Shown one piece after another: positions 1 through 7,368 of a DNA stretch of 13,147 nucleotides. Source of the stretch: CAZART01 sp964487555 (lineage in GTDB: Bacteria > Bacteroidota > Rhodothermia > Rhodothermales > VXPQ01); contig CAZART010000136.1 of assembly GCA_964487555.1 (NCBI GenBank), forward strand, positions 1 to 13,147. The letters run 5' to 3'. Numbering within the stretch: position 1 is the stretch's first letter; each line of letters starts with the position of its first letter. A model generated the notes under the pieces. It did no database searches. It had not been told where the DNA came from and saw only the letters and a list, made by a program, of their open reading frames with translations. The position numbers and the translations under genes are program-made.

Positions 1-158
1 GCGGCGGATCATCGACCTTTTTCCACAAAGGTAGAAATGGACGCTGGCAGGATGTGTTGACGGAAGCAGAGTTGACAATGTATGAAGAGACGAAGACCAG
101 GGTCCTGGCCCCAGACTGTGCCCGCTGGCTCGAGCACGGGCAGGCGGCACGGAGGTAA
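1..158 (+). CDS. Sulfotransferase, C-terminal end (partial)
   Basis: The frame is open from the left edge to a TAA at 156-158 and gives the last 51 residues of a protein that begins outside the window. It reads FFHKGRNGRWQDVLTEAEL, which matches the C-terminal motif of PAPS-dependent sulfotransferases (family form RKGxxGxWKxxLT). In that family this segment contacts the 3'-phosphate of the cofactor PAPS, and the enzyme moves a sulfuryl group onto a hydroxyl or amine acceptor. The first motif residue is His where Arg is usual. The rest of the tail (YEETKTRVLAPDCARWLEHG) fits the usual final helix. The acceptor cannot be told from this fragment. The stop is followed immediately, in the same frame, by a Panacea-domain remnant. 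Family assignment rests on one motif. Confidence 0.7.
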   Translation, partial: GGSSTFFHKGRNGRWQDVLTEAELTMYEETKTRVLAPDCARWLEHGQAARR

Positions 159-550
159 CACGTCAAGCAGAAACTCGGCCCTTTGCCTAAACATATCGGC
201 GAAACGCTTGCACAGTTGAAAGCGGAAGAAGCCGTCGCAATTTCGGAAGAAAGGCCGGCCTTCAATGTTTATCAAGGTGCGCCGTATCGTCAACGCATGT
301 TCTTTCGCTTCGCGAGCCCGCACTCGACGAGTTTACTGCAAAGGAGATTCACATCGTCGATGCATTCGTGAGCGAGATTACGGAACGGCACACGGCTACG
401 TCGATCAGCGAGCAAGCGCACGATCTCATCTGGGAAATCACCGATATTGGTGAAGAGATTCCGTACTATGCGAGCTGGTTAAGAACGCTAGAGCCCGCAG
501 GCGAACATGCCGCCGCATGGGCGCAGCGTATTTCTTCTGAACGGTCGTAG
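159..550 (+). pseudogene. Panacea-domain (SocA-like antitoxin) gene, truncated and frameshifted
   Basis: Two frames join into one Panacea-like protein. The first (159 to about 318) reads KLGPLPKHIGETLAQLK, matching the family's 'GPxPxxI...L..L' core. The second (about 317 to the TAG at 548-550) reads LDEFTAKEIHIVDAFVSEI and then AHDLIWEITDIGEEIPY, matching the C-terminal 'W....GEEIPY' motif. The frames differ by one base, with the shift somewhere around 312-322. The N-terminal part, roughly the first 50-60 residues of the family, is missing, and an in-frame TAA (156-158) closes off anything upstream. No ATG start is present; a TTG at 183 is the only plausible start. Panacea domains are antitoxins in many toxin-antitoxin pairs, and SocA is a proteolytic adaptor for toxin SocB. 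No toxin gene is adjacent. This looks like a dead remnant, though the frameshift alone could be a sequencing error. Confidence 0.65.
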
Positions 551-731
551 TCGTGTGTCGCGTGAGTGACGATCGCCCTAGACGGCCACATCGGTTCATC
601 CGCTAGACGGCAACAGCGGAAGCGCAGCTTGGCGCAGCAATCGGCGAGCACGAGCGGGTGTATGAGATGGTGAAATCGCTTCTCCTGGATCGTCGCGCGG
701 TTTCGGCGAGTGCATGTGACCCCATAATGCG

Positions 732-1187
732 CTACTTGAATAGCCGAGCGTCGACCTCCAGGGGCTCCGGCTCGCCGATTTCAATCTCGCCGATGTCGGG
801 ATGCTCAGGATTGATGATATAGTTGAATGCCCGTGGAACGATCACGCTCGGGGCGCGAAGCACGAGGGACCGTCCGCTCCGCTGCCATCGGTCGCCAATG
901 ATCTGCACGACGGGAGGGACCGGCGTAGCATTCCAGCCGGCTGGCAACTCACCAATGTCCTCCACATGCCGCTCGTCGAAACGGATCGGGATTGCGACCC
1001 GCTCGAAAAGCTGCCGATAGCTCGGCAGGTGAACCGATACCTCCAGCATGGCGAGTGCGAGCGAATCCGCCGTATAGACGACGGGAGTTCCCCTGCTATT
1101 GAAACGCCCGCCCGCGCGCCGTGCACCCTCACCGTCGAATGCCGTGCGCACGTACCGCTCGTGCACGAGACGCCGGCATTCATTCAT
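732..1187 (-). CDS. RES-domain toxin
   Basis: A 151-residue RES-domain protein, the toxin of a RES-Xre toxin-antitoxin module. RES toxins deplete cellular NAD+ (characterised members are NAD+ phosphorylases or glycohydrolases related to ADP-ribosyltransferases). The family core is clear: GEGARRAGGRFNSRG (Arg28 in GGRFN), VVYTADSLALAMLEVSVHL (Tyr38, Glu49), and APSVIVPRAFNYIINPEHP near residues 112-130 (Ser114). These include the R, E and S positions after which the domain is named, so the protein appears catalytically intact. The start at 1187 is chosen because its ATG overlaps the TGA of the antitoxin (ATGA), while the open frame upstream to 1307 lies inside the antitoxin gene. Coupled translation from the antitoxin is the expected control. 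Length is normal for the family. Confidence 0.92.
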   Translation of the reverse strand: MNECRRLVHERYVRTAFDGEGARRAGGRFNSRGTPVVYTADSLALAMLEVSVHLPSYRQLFERVAIPIRFDERHVEDIGELPAGWNATPVPPVVQIIGDRWQRSGRSLVLRAPSVIVPRAFNYIINPEHPDIGEIEIGEPEPLEVDARLFK

Positions 1188-1633
1188 GTCGTGACGCCAT
1201 AATCGATGCGATCGAGAAGCGATTCGACCTCCCTCGCGCCGGGATCCGTACGTGCGTATTCGAGGGGAATGGCGCCGTCGAGGCCCCACTGGGGCCGCCG
1301 CATCCACATTCGCGCATCCTCTTCGTTACCGAAGACATCTACGGCGCGCTCGAAGAGGCGGACGATGCGGTAGAGGCGATCGGATTCCGTCTCCTGTAGA
1401 CGTCCCTCCTTCTGCCGTCGCGCCAGGGTTCGGGCGGATGTGCCCAGAAGCGAAGCCGCGGCATCGACAGATATATCGAGCATCCTTCTGAAGCGCTCCA
1501 GCACCTGCACGTCAAATCCCTCCTCTACACGGCGGATGATGTCATCCACGGTCGGAGAGCTAAGGTCCACAGACCAGCCGAAGGAGGCAGCGGGCTCTCG
1601 TACGCGGTCAGGCCTTTCCATTGTGGCTTCCAT
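1184..1633 (-). CDS. Xre/MbcA/ParS-type antitoxin of RES toxin
   Basis: A 149-residue antitoxin directly upstream of the RES toxin and overlapping it by 4 bases. The middle (about residues 43-80, LERFRRMLDISVDAAASLLG onward) is a helix-turn-helix of the Xre-like antitoxin type. The C-terminus (about 97-148, ending GLDGAIPLEYARTDPGAREV and then LLDRIDYGV) is the MbcA/ParS/Xre toxin-binding domain (former DUF2384), whose last helix blocks the NAD+ site of the partner. It should bind its own promoter and repress the operon. The open frame runs back to 1762, but family similarity begins only after about residue 20 of the chosen protein. Two ATGs (1633 and 1621) are possible, and neither has a good ribosome-binding site. 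A TAATAC hexamer lies in the 30 bases upstream but has no clear -35 partner. Confidence 0.9.
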   Translation of the reverse strand: MEATMERPDRVREPAASFGWSVDLSSPTVDDIIRRVEEGFDVQVLERFRRMLDISVDAAASLLGTSARTLARRQKEGRLQETESDRLYRIVRLFERAVDVFGNEEDARMWMRRPQWGLDGAIPLEYARTDPGAREVESLLDRIDYGVTT

Positions 1634-1885
1634 CAAGTGACAGATGGCAGTATTACGCCAGGCGGGCACGGCAGTTCCTTTGAGTAGAACTCCGATGGGC
1701 CCCCGAGCTGCAGTGTCGGCCGACCGCGTCTCAATGCGTTGCCGTGGCTGGCGTCGACCCATGCGGCGAGCGCTGTAACCTCTGGGCGATGAAGCCGTAT
1801 CTGCGGAGAAATCTCATCACGCTCGATCCCCTCGGAATGCCCGATCCCGAATCGACGCGACCGGCCCACATCACACCCAGTCGGC
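1634..1885. other. Intergenic region between divergent genes
   Basis: This 252-base stretch separates the RES-Xre operon (minus) from the ABC permease (plus), so it should hold both promoters. Short open frames here have no recognisable content and are not called. The minus strand has a TAATAC hexamer (about 1650-1656) just upstream of the antitoxin start. I see no convincing -35 element, no long palindrome that would serve as an Xre operator, and no Shine-Dalgarno sequence before the permease ATG at 1886. Confidence 0.4.
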
Positions 1886-4303
1886 ATGTTCAAGAACTAC
1901 GTCAAGGTCACCCTCCGAAACGCCTGGAAGCACAAGGGCTTCTCTTTTCTCAACATCGCCGGACTGGGCATGGGGATGGCCGCGTGCGTGCTCATTCTCC
2001 TGTACGTTAAGCACGAGCTGAGCTACGATTCCGCCCACGAGCGCGCCGACGACGTCTATCGAGTGATTCTCGATGCGGCCATCATGGATCAGGAGATTAC
2101 GAGCACGACGACGCCCGCCCCGATGGCGGCCGTTTTGACGGAGGAATTCCCGGAGGTGGTCGCGGCTGTTAGGATCCAGCGCGCGCTCCGTGCCCTGATC
2201 AGCGCGGAGGAGCGCCGCTTCAGCGAAGATCGGTTCTTCTGGGCCGACTCGACCGTTTTCGACGTATTTACGATTCCACTCCTGCAGGGAGACGCGCGGA
2301 CGGCCCTCACGCGGCCGAATACGGTCGTGCTCACCGAGGAGATGGCACGAAAGTACTTCGGCGGCGAGGAGGCCGTCGGCAGGCGCATTCGCCTGAACGA
2401 TGGTGAGGATTACGAGGTGACCGGCGTCGTGCGGGAGGCGACGTCGCCTTCTCATTTCGAATTCGATTTCATCGCCTCGTTCGTGAGCCTCTCGTCGGCC
2501 AACGACGTGAATTGGCTCAACAATTCATATCAGACGTACGTCCTGGTGCAGCCGGGTCTCGAGGCGGCGGTACTCGAGAGCAAGTTTCCCGATCTCGTCA
2601 GGAAATACGTCGCTCCGCAGATGGAGCAGGCCCTCGGACAGTCCTATGCCCAGGCGGAGGCCGCCGGCATGCGCTGGGGATTTCATCTCGAAAACCTGCG
2701 CGACATCTACCTGCAATCGAAGGCGCAGGATCAAATCGGGGCGACCGGTGACATCCGCTATGTCTATACCCTGTCGGCCATCGCCGTATTCATCCTCGTC
2801 ATCGCGGGGATCAATTTTGTAAACCTCACGACGGCGCGGGCTACGAACCGGGCCCGGGAAGTCGGCATGCGGAAGGTGATGGGGTCGGAGAGGGGGCCGC
2901 TCATTCGCCAGTTTCTCGGCGAGTCCGTCATTCTCGCGTTCGTCGCGCAGTTCCTGACTGTGGGGCTGGTATTCGCCGCCCTGCCGCTGTTCAACAACGT
3001 GACGGGGAAGGCCTTATGGCCCGGACTCGACGTCGTGTTCATCGTTTTGGGGATCGCGCTGGCATTCGGCCTCCTCGCGGGCATCTACCCGGCGTTCGTG
3101 TTGTCGAGCTTCCAGCCGATCGACGTGCTGAAAGGCACGATGAAATCGGGCGCGCGGGGATCCTCGCTCCGCCGCGTCCTCGTGGTGGCGCAGTTCGCAA
3201 TCTCCATGGCCCTGATCATCGGCACGGCGGTCGTCTTCAAGCAGCTTCGCTACGTCCAGAACGCCGAGCTCGGGTTCGCGAAAGAGCAGGTCGTCGTGCT
3301 TCCCATCGAGACGGATCGGGCCCGGCAGGGCGTCGAGACGTTCCGCAATGAAATCGTGCAGCATGCGGGGATCGTGAGTGCGGCGTCATCCAACGGGCTC
3401 CCCGGTCACATCCACAACAACACCGGCTTTCGGAAGGAAGGGGCACGCGACGAGGAGGTCTTCGTCGCGGCCCGGATTGGAGTGAGCCACGACTACGTTG
3501 AGACGCTGGGCCTCGAAATCGCCGCCGGCCGCGACCTTTCGCGCGACTTCGCGACCGACAAGGACGCGTACCTCGTCAACGAGTCGGCCGCCCGTTCGAT
3601 GGGATGGACTCCGGAGCAGGCCGTTGGGAAGCTGCTGGATAACGTCGGCGGCGGTCCCGACGGAGGCGATCGGACCGGACCTATCGTCGGCGTCGTGAAG
3701 GATTTTCATTTCGAATCACTTCACGAACCGATCCGGAATCTCGTCCTTGCCGCCAGCGAATCGGCCGGCATGTACGTCTCGGTTCGTATCAGCCCAGATC
3801 AGGTTAAGCCGGCCATCTCCTTCCTCGAAGAGCAATGGGCCACGTACGAGCCTGCGAATCCCTTCGAGTATTTCTTTCTGGATGAGGATTTCGGCCGGTT
3901 CTACGAGCAGGAGCGGCGGCTCGGCCGCATCTTCACCGGATTCACCATCCTCGCCATCTTTATTGCATGCCTCGGCCTCTTCGGCCTCGCATCGTACGTC
4001 ACGAGCCGGCGCACGAAGGAGATCGGCGTGCGCAAGGTCCTCGGCGCGAGCGTCGGCAGCATCCTCGTCCTTCTGTCGAAGGAATTCACGCGCCTCGTCC
4101 TGATCTCGGCGCTGATCGCCTTCCCGATCGCGTATTTGATGATGGATCAGTGGCTGGAGGAGTTCGCCTACAAGACCACGCTATCCTGGTGGATCTTCGC
4201 GGCGGCGGCGGTGCTGTCCCTCGTCATCGCCTGGTCGACGGTGGCCTATCAGGCGCTGCGCGCCGCGACGGCGAATCCGGTCGATAGCCTGCGGTTCGAG
4301 TAG
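1886..4303 (+). CDS. ABC transporter permease, FtsX/MacB type
   Basis: An 805-residue inner-membrane permease of the duplicated MacB/FtsX kind. The order is a short cytoplasmic N-terminus and first membrane helix (about 20-41), a MacB-like periplasmic domain (about 45-290), an FtsX block with helices near 293-314, 347-369 and 382-407, a linker helix (430-452), a second periplasmic domain (about 455-680), and a second FtsX block with helices near 683-705, 736-753 and 767-789. The coupling-helix motif appears twice, as REVGMRKVMGSERGPLI (324-340) and KEIGVRKVLGASVGSIL (711-727). The C-terminus ANPVDSLRFE is typical of the family. Such proteins pair with a separate ATPase to drive lipoprotein release, efflux of peptides or drugs, or mechanotransmission. 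No ATPase gene lies on either side, so the partner must be encoded elsewhere. The substrate is unknown. The start matches the usual MFKNYxKVxxRN opening, although no Shine-Dalgarno is seen. Confidence 0.93.
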   Translation: MFKNYVKVTLRNAWKHKGFSFLNIAGLGMGMAACVLILLYVKHELSYDSAHERADDVYRVILDAAIMDQEITSTTTPAPMAAVLTEEFPEVVAAVRIQRALRALISAEERRFSEDRFFWADSTVFDVFTIPLLQGDARTALTRPNTVVLTEEMARKYFGGEEAVGRRIRLNDGEDYEVTGVVREATSPSHFEFDFIASFVSLSSANDVNWLNNSYQTYVLVQPGLEAAVLESKFPDLVRKYVAPQMEQALGQSYAQAEAAGMRWGFHLENLRDIYLQSKAQDQIGATGDIRYVYTLSAIAVFILVIAGINFVNLTTARATNRAREVGMRKVMGSERGPLIRQFLGESVILAFVAQFLTVGLVFAALPLFNNVTGKALWPGLDVVFIVLGIALAFGLLAGIYPAFVLSSFQPIDVLKGTMKSGARGSSLRRVLVVAQFAISMALIIGTAVVFKQLRYVQNAELGFAKEQVVVLPIETDRARQGVETFRNEIVQHAGIVSAASSNGLPGHIHNNTGFRKEGARDEEVFVAARIGVSHDYVETLGLEIAAGRDLSRDFATDKDAYLVNESAARSMGWTPEQAVGKLLDNVGGGPDGGDRTGPIVGVVKDFHFESLHEPIRNLVLAASESAGMYVSVRISPDQVKPAISFLEEQWATYEPANPFEYFFLDEDFGRFYEQERRLGRIFTGFTILAIFIACLGLFGLASYVTSRRTKEIGVRKVLGASVGSILVLLSKEFTRLVLISALIAFPIAYLMMDQWLEEFAYKTTLSWWIFAAAAVLSLVIAWSTVAYQALRAATANPVDSLRFE

Positions 4304-4539
4304 GCCGGGTCGGCGGTTCCTGATTCGAGGTCTAAACGTAATCCTGCTCGGGTCGGTCAGCCTACTCACACCGCCGGACGAACCCGAACGCGTTGAAAAG
4401 TTTACATCGGGATCTGCCGCACGAATACGGCGCCCTGAATACCGACACTAATCCGTCCGTTCGCACCGCCCGGCATGCGGTGTCTAAATCCGTGAACCTT
4501 CCAGTATCACGATCGAGCGGGCCCCTGGATTGTACCAGC
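4304..4539. other. Intergenic region between convergent genes
   Basis: This 236-base stretch lies between the ends of the permease (plus) and the amidohydrolase (minus), where terminators would be expected. The only clear structure is a short hairpin at 4464-4482 (CACCGC, 7-base loop, GCGGTG). It lacks a T-run on either strand, so I do not call it an intrinsic terminator. No coding potential is recognised. Confidence 0.4.
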
Positions 4540-6288
4540 CTAACGGCCGCCCCGCGGCCTCAACGCCCCATCAGTCGAGCCCTCCTCCGACCAGCCGACC
4601 CAACCTGGCCCCCGCACTACGCGTCCCGGCAGCGCCCCGGTGTGCTCACCATCCCGGAGGACCTGCACTCCGTTGACGAAAACGTGGTGCACGCCGGTGG
4701 AATACCGGTGGGGGTCTTCAAAGGTGGCATGATCCGCGATCGTGGCGGGGTCGAACACGACAATGTCGGCGAAGAACCCGGGCTGGAGCGTGCCCCGATC
4801 ACGGATTCCGAGGTTGGCGGCGGGCAGCGCCGTCAGCTTCCGCACACCCTCCTCGAGAGGAATCAGCCCCTCGTCTCGAACGTACCGACCCAACAGGCGG
4901 GCGAAGGTGCCGTAGGCCCGTGGGTGCGGATTGGAGCGGAGGAATACGCCCTCGGGAGCGAGGGATGCGGCGTCGGACCCGAAGCTCATCCATGGCAGTG
5001 TGATCTGCCGTCGCACGTTGTCCTCGGACATGAGGAAGTAGACGACACCGACGCGGCTGTCGTCCTGGACGACCAGGTCCATCGCCGTCTCCTCGGGCGA
5101 TGAGCCGCGCATGGCCGCGACCTCCGCCAGGCTCCTCCCCGTCAGATGCTTAAGCGAGTCCTGCTTGAAGCCCACGAGGAGCACGCGGTCGGCGGAACCG
5201 GAGAGGAGGTATAGGCTCTCCCACTCGTCGGTGGGCGTGCGCATCTCGCGCAGAACCCGCTCCCGGATGGCCGCGTCTTGCAGGCGCCGCTTCCACTCCT
5301 GCTGCCCGCCCTCCTGCACCCACGGCGGCATGGCCGCGTCGAGCCCCGTGGCGCCGGCGGTATACGTGTACATGTCGGCGGTAATTCTGAGCCCCTCGGC
5401 CCGGGCCGCCTCGACGCGCTCGATCACCGCGTCCAGCTTCGTCCAGTTCTCGGTGCCCGCCTGCTTGAGGTGATAGATCTCCGCGGGGACGTTCGCCTCC
5501 CGGGCGACAGTGATCAGCTCATCCACCGCCTCCAGCAGTGCGTTCCCCTCGCTCCGAATGTGGGAAATGTACATACCGCCGTAGCGGCCGGCCACCTCCG
5601 CCAGCGCGATCAACTCGTCGGTTCGCGCGTAGAAGGCCGGCGCATAGATCAGCGAAGAGCCGACGCCCAGCGCACCCTCCTCCATGGCCACCCTGACCAG
5701 CGCCCGCATCCGATCCAACTCCAACGCCGTGGGTGGCCGATTCTCGAAGCCGATCTCGTGAATCCGAACGGTGCTGGCGCCAACAAACGAGGCCACGTTC
5801 GGGGCCACCCCCTTCCACTCCAGGTACTCCAGGTACTCACCCAGCGTGGTCCATTCGATGTCGTATCGGATGTCGCCCTGCCGCTCCCGCGCCAGCACCT
5901 TCATGCTGTCCGATAACGGTCCCATCGACAAGCCCTCTCCGAATACCTCCAGCGTCACCCCCTGACGGATGTCGCTCTGCGAAAAGCCGTCTGCGATCAG
6001 CGACTCTGTGGCCCAGCTTAGCATGTTGATGAATCCGGGCGCCACGGCAAGGCCGGTGCCGTCAACCTCGATGTGCCCGCTCGCGGATGTCAGATCCCCG
6101 ACCGCTGCGATCCGATCACCGTTCACCGCCACGTCCGCGACCACTCCGGGGGATCCCGTCCCGTCAAAGACGGTCCCACCGCGGATAACGACGTCGTACT
6201 CGGGTCCATGCAGGCTCGGCAGCCAGGTGGCCGAACATGCGGATACGCCCATCGTGACCACGAGAAGGAGGAAATAGAGAAGTTTCAT
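4540..6288 (-). CDS. Lipoprotein amidohydrolase, N-acyl-D-amino-acid deacylase-like
   Basis: A 582-residue exported lipoprotein. Residues 1-18 form a lipoprotein signal peptide with lipobox VSAC (Cys18). The rest is an amidohydrolase-superfamily protein close to D-aminoacylases, enzymes that cut N-acyl-D-amino acids. Landmarks are the N-terminal beta-sandwich (YDVVIRGGTVFDGTG, 31-45), PGFINML (84-90), VTLEVFGEG (111-119), ISHIRSEG with His243, YHLKQAG with His273, FGSDAAS with Asp439, and a C-terminal LQPGFFADIVVFDP (501-514). The HxH normally found after PGF(I/V)D is replaced by Asn-Met-Leu, and the Cys of the family's VGNCG motif aligns with Glu118. The remaining His, His and Asp are kept, so a one-metal site or changed chemistry is possible. 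It lies 38 bases downstream of the nucleotidyltransferase on the same strand and could be co-transcribed. Substrate is not assigned. Confidence 0.85.
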   Translation of the reverse strand: MKLLYFLLLVVTMGVSACSATWLPSLHGPEYDVVIRGGTVFDGTGSPGVVADVAVNGDRIAAVGDLTSASGHIEVDGTGLAVAPGFINMLSWATESLIADGFSQSDIRQGVTLEVFGEGLSMGPLSDSMKVLARERQGDIRYDIEWTTLGEYLEYLEWKGVAPNVASFVGASTVRIHEIGFENRPPTALELDRMRALVRVAMEEGALGVGSSLIYAPAFYARTDELIALAEVAGRYGGMYISHIRSEGNALLEAVDELITVAREANVPAEIYHLKQAGTENWTKLDAVIERVEAARAEGLRITADMYTYTAGATGLDAAMPPWVQEGGQQEWKRRLQDAAIRERVLREMRTPTDEWESLYLLSGSADRVLLVGFKQDSLKHLTGRSLAEVAAMRGSSPEETAMDLVVQDDSRVGVVYFLMSEDNVRRQITLPWMSFGSDAASLAPEGVFLRSNPHPRAYGTFARLLGRYVRDEGLIPLEEGVRKLTALPAANLGIRDRGTLQPGFFADIVVFDPATIADHATFEDPHRYSTGVHHVFVNGVQVLRDGEHTGALPGRVVRGPGWVGWSEEGSTDGALRPRGGR

Positions 6289-6326
6289 CGGTCTACAGAG
6301 GGCGGAGTGCGGGGCTATAGGCGTCG

Positions 6327-6812
6327 TTAGCTCCTTCCCAGTTTACGTCGAAGAAAGAGGAGGTCGAGCTGATCCTTTTCGCGCCCGGTCTGTTTCATCC
6401 GATAGAGGAGCTCGATGGATGCAAACGGAATCCGGACAGCTTCAATTTCGGCCCACTCAATTTCGTCGTAGGCCTCTTGGTAGGATATTCCGGCCGTCTT
6501 CAGCATCAAGTCTACGATGACGGCATCCGCGATGCGCACCACCGTGTATCTCTCGAGGTCGCCGGCATCCATCTCGCGAATGGCCTTATCGGGAAGGATC
6601 TCGAGCGCACGCCGAACTTTTTCGATGTTCTCGCGCGAGGCATCCACAAGCAGGTCGATGTCTTCCGTAGCACGCAGGTATCCATGGTGGAGGACCGCCA
6701 TGCCGCCGACGACGACGTACTTTGCGCCGTGCGCATTCAGCGATTTGCAGACTTCGAGGAAATCGGATTGCTCCGGCGGTCGGGGCGGCTCAGTTGGTGG
6801 TGTTGTTTCCAT
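6327..6812 (-). CDS. Nucleotidyltransferase-fold protein (DUF6036/AbiEii-like)
   Basis: A 161-residue protein with the minimal nucleotidyltransferase signature. A Gly-Gly pair (36-37) in YVVVGGMAVLHHGYLRATED precedes the DxD metal pair Asp51/Asp53 (EDIDLLVD), and a third carboxylate, Asp101, sits in AVIVDLML. The C-terminal REKDQLDLLFLRRKL (144-158) matches the 'K.tgR.KD..DL..L' tail of the DUF6036/AbiEii-type families. Related proteins transfer nucleotides to tRNA or to partner proteins and often act as halves of toxin-antitoxin pairs. The gene begins inside the upstream small gene (76-base overlap, different frame). A GAGG lies only one base before the ATG, too close to be a good ribosome-binding site, so translation is probably coupled. 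No alternative start exists between 6812 and the GG motif that I could find. The target is unknown. Confidence 0.82.
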   Translation of the reverse strand: METTPPTEPPRPPEQSDFLEVCKSLNAHGAKYVVVGGMAVLHHGYLRATEDIDLLVDASRENIEKVRRALEILPDKAIREMDAGDLERYTVVRIADAVIVDLMLKTAGISYQEAYDEIEWAEIEAVRIPFASIELLYRMKQTGREKDQLDLLFLRRKLGRS

Positions 6813-6958
6813 GCCTCGAATTCGTCAAAGCTGGCGAAGCGGAATACCCCTCGCGGAGATCCGATCCGGCCGCGCAGTTTCCGCGCGGTCCGCTGTAGCC
6901 GGTCGAAGCGAGCCCAGTATTCCGGCAGATTTTTGCCGCCAAGTACTTTCATGCTCAT
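6737..6958 (-). CDS. Small basic protein paired with the nucleotidyltransferase
   Basis: A 73-residue protein, rich in Arg and Lys, encoded directly upstream of the nucleotidyltransferase and overlapping its first 76 bases in another frame. The body reads KNLPEYWARFDRLQRTARKL and then GVFRFASFDEFEAWK. The 'GVxRFxSFxEFxxWK' segment resembles small proteins I know to sit next to DUF6036-type nucleotidyltransferases, where they are presumed partners or antitoxins; this is from memory, not a search. The last 20 or so residues overlap the neighbour and look unconstrained. Possible starts are GTG 6967, ATG 6958 and ATG 6952; none has a strong ribosome-binding site, and 6958 is a compromise. The overlap suggests the pair is made together. 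Function is not established. Confidence 0.65.
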   Translation of the reverse strand: MSMKVLGGKNLPEYWARFDRLQRTARKLRGRIGSPRGVFRFASFDEFEAWKQHHQLSRPDRRSNPISSKSANR

Positions 6959-7247
6959 GAAGCGCACCAGAAAAGATGCTGACGAAACGAGTCGATAAGG
7001 CTCACGTTCCCCGGCGCGGTGATTCGTCGGCAGATTCGAATCGCGAGGCCGATTCCCGGTATCTTTGTGTAGGGTCCCTTCGGATCAATCAAGAATCCGC
7101 GTTACGCATCGGATTCTCCCCTATGAACCGGTCGACGCTCAACACCTATCTAGTCCCTTTCAGGGCAGAGTGCAACTCGCGCTCGGAGTTATTTTCTACG
7201 GGAGCTGCCTGGCGATCCTCTCTTCCTGCCGAGCGATTGCAAGGGCG

Positions 7248-7300
7248 CGCGGCCGCCCCGCCATGCCCGCGGCCGCCCTGCCATCCCACGGCCGCCTTCG
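7248..7300. repeat. Tandem repeat, 20-base unit, about 2.6 copies
   Basis: Copy 1 (7248-7267) is CGCGGCCGCCCCGCCATGCC and copy 2 (7268-7287) is CGCGGCCGCCCTGCCATCCC, differing at two positions. A partial third copy follows (7288-7300, ACGGCCGCCTTCG). It is in the upstream region of the DinB gene and outside any recognised gene. Confidence 0.75.
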
Positions 7301-7324
7301 ACCTTCTGTCGCTTTCACGTACAT

Positions 7325-7354
7325 TGTTTGGCCCGTGTTCGATTTTCTAATTCG
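7325..7354 (+). promoter_or_regulatory. Possible promoter of the DinB gene
   Basis: The 50 bases before the ATG at 7369 are AT-richer than their surroundings. TTGTTTGG is followed after about 18-21 bases by TAATTCG. This loosely resembles the Bacteroidota promoter form (TTG, then TAnnTTTG), with mismatches in the second box. It is weak evidence supported mainly by position and composition. Confidence 0.2.
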
Positions 7355-7368
7355 ATTGTAGACCAGAA

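Larger units (their letters stand above)
6959..7368. other. Long intergenic region between divergent genes
   Basis: About 410 bases between the small basic gene (minus) and the DinB gene (plus). It should contain both promoters. Open frames here (for example around 6976-7361) translate to sequence with no family resemblance and overlap one another, so they are not called. It contains a GC-rich tandem repeat (7248-7300) and an AT-richer stretch just before the DinB start. Nothing else is recognised. Confidence 0.4.

Noticed and set aside
578..611. Nine-base direct repeat CTAGACGGC as a possible attachment site
   Set aside because: Too short, no integrase or tRNA nearby, and expected by chance at this scale.
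615..730. Plus-strand stretch reading GAAIGEHERVYEMVKSLLLDR, like the end of a TPR protein-kinase fusion
   Set aside because: Only one short TPR-like helix pair is visible; no start, and the sequence loses similarity before the end. It may be a relic but cannot be supported.
4464..4482. Hairpin between convergent genes as a bidirectional terminator
   Set aside because: Six-base stem with a seven-base loop and no T-run on either strand.
4393..5103. 236-codon plus-strand open frame
   Set aside because: It lies mostly antisense to the amidohydrolase, which has clear family motifs; its translation has no recognisable content.
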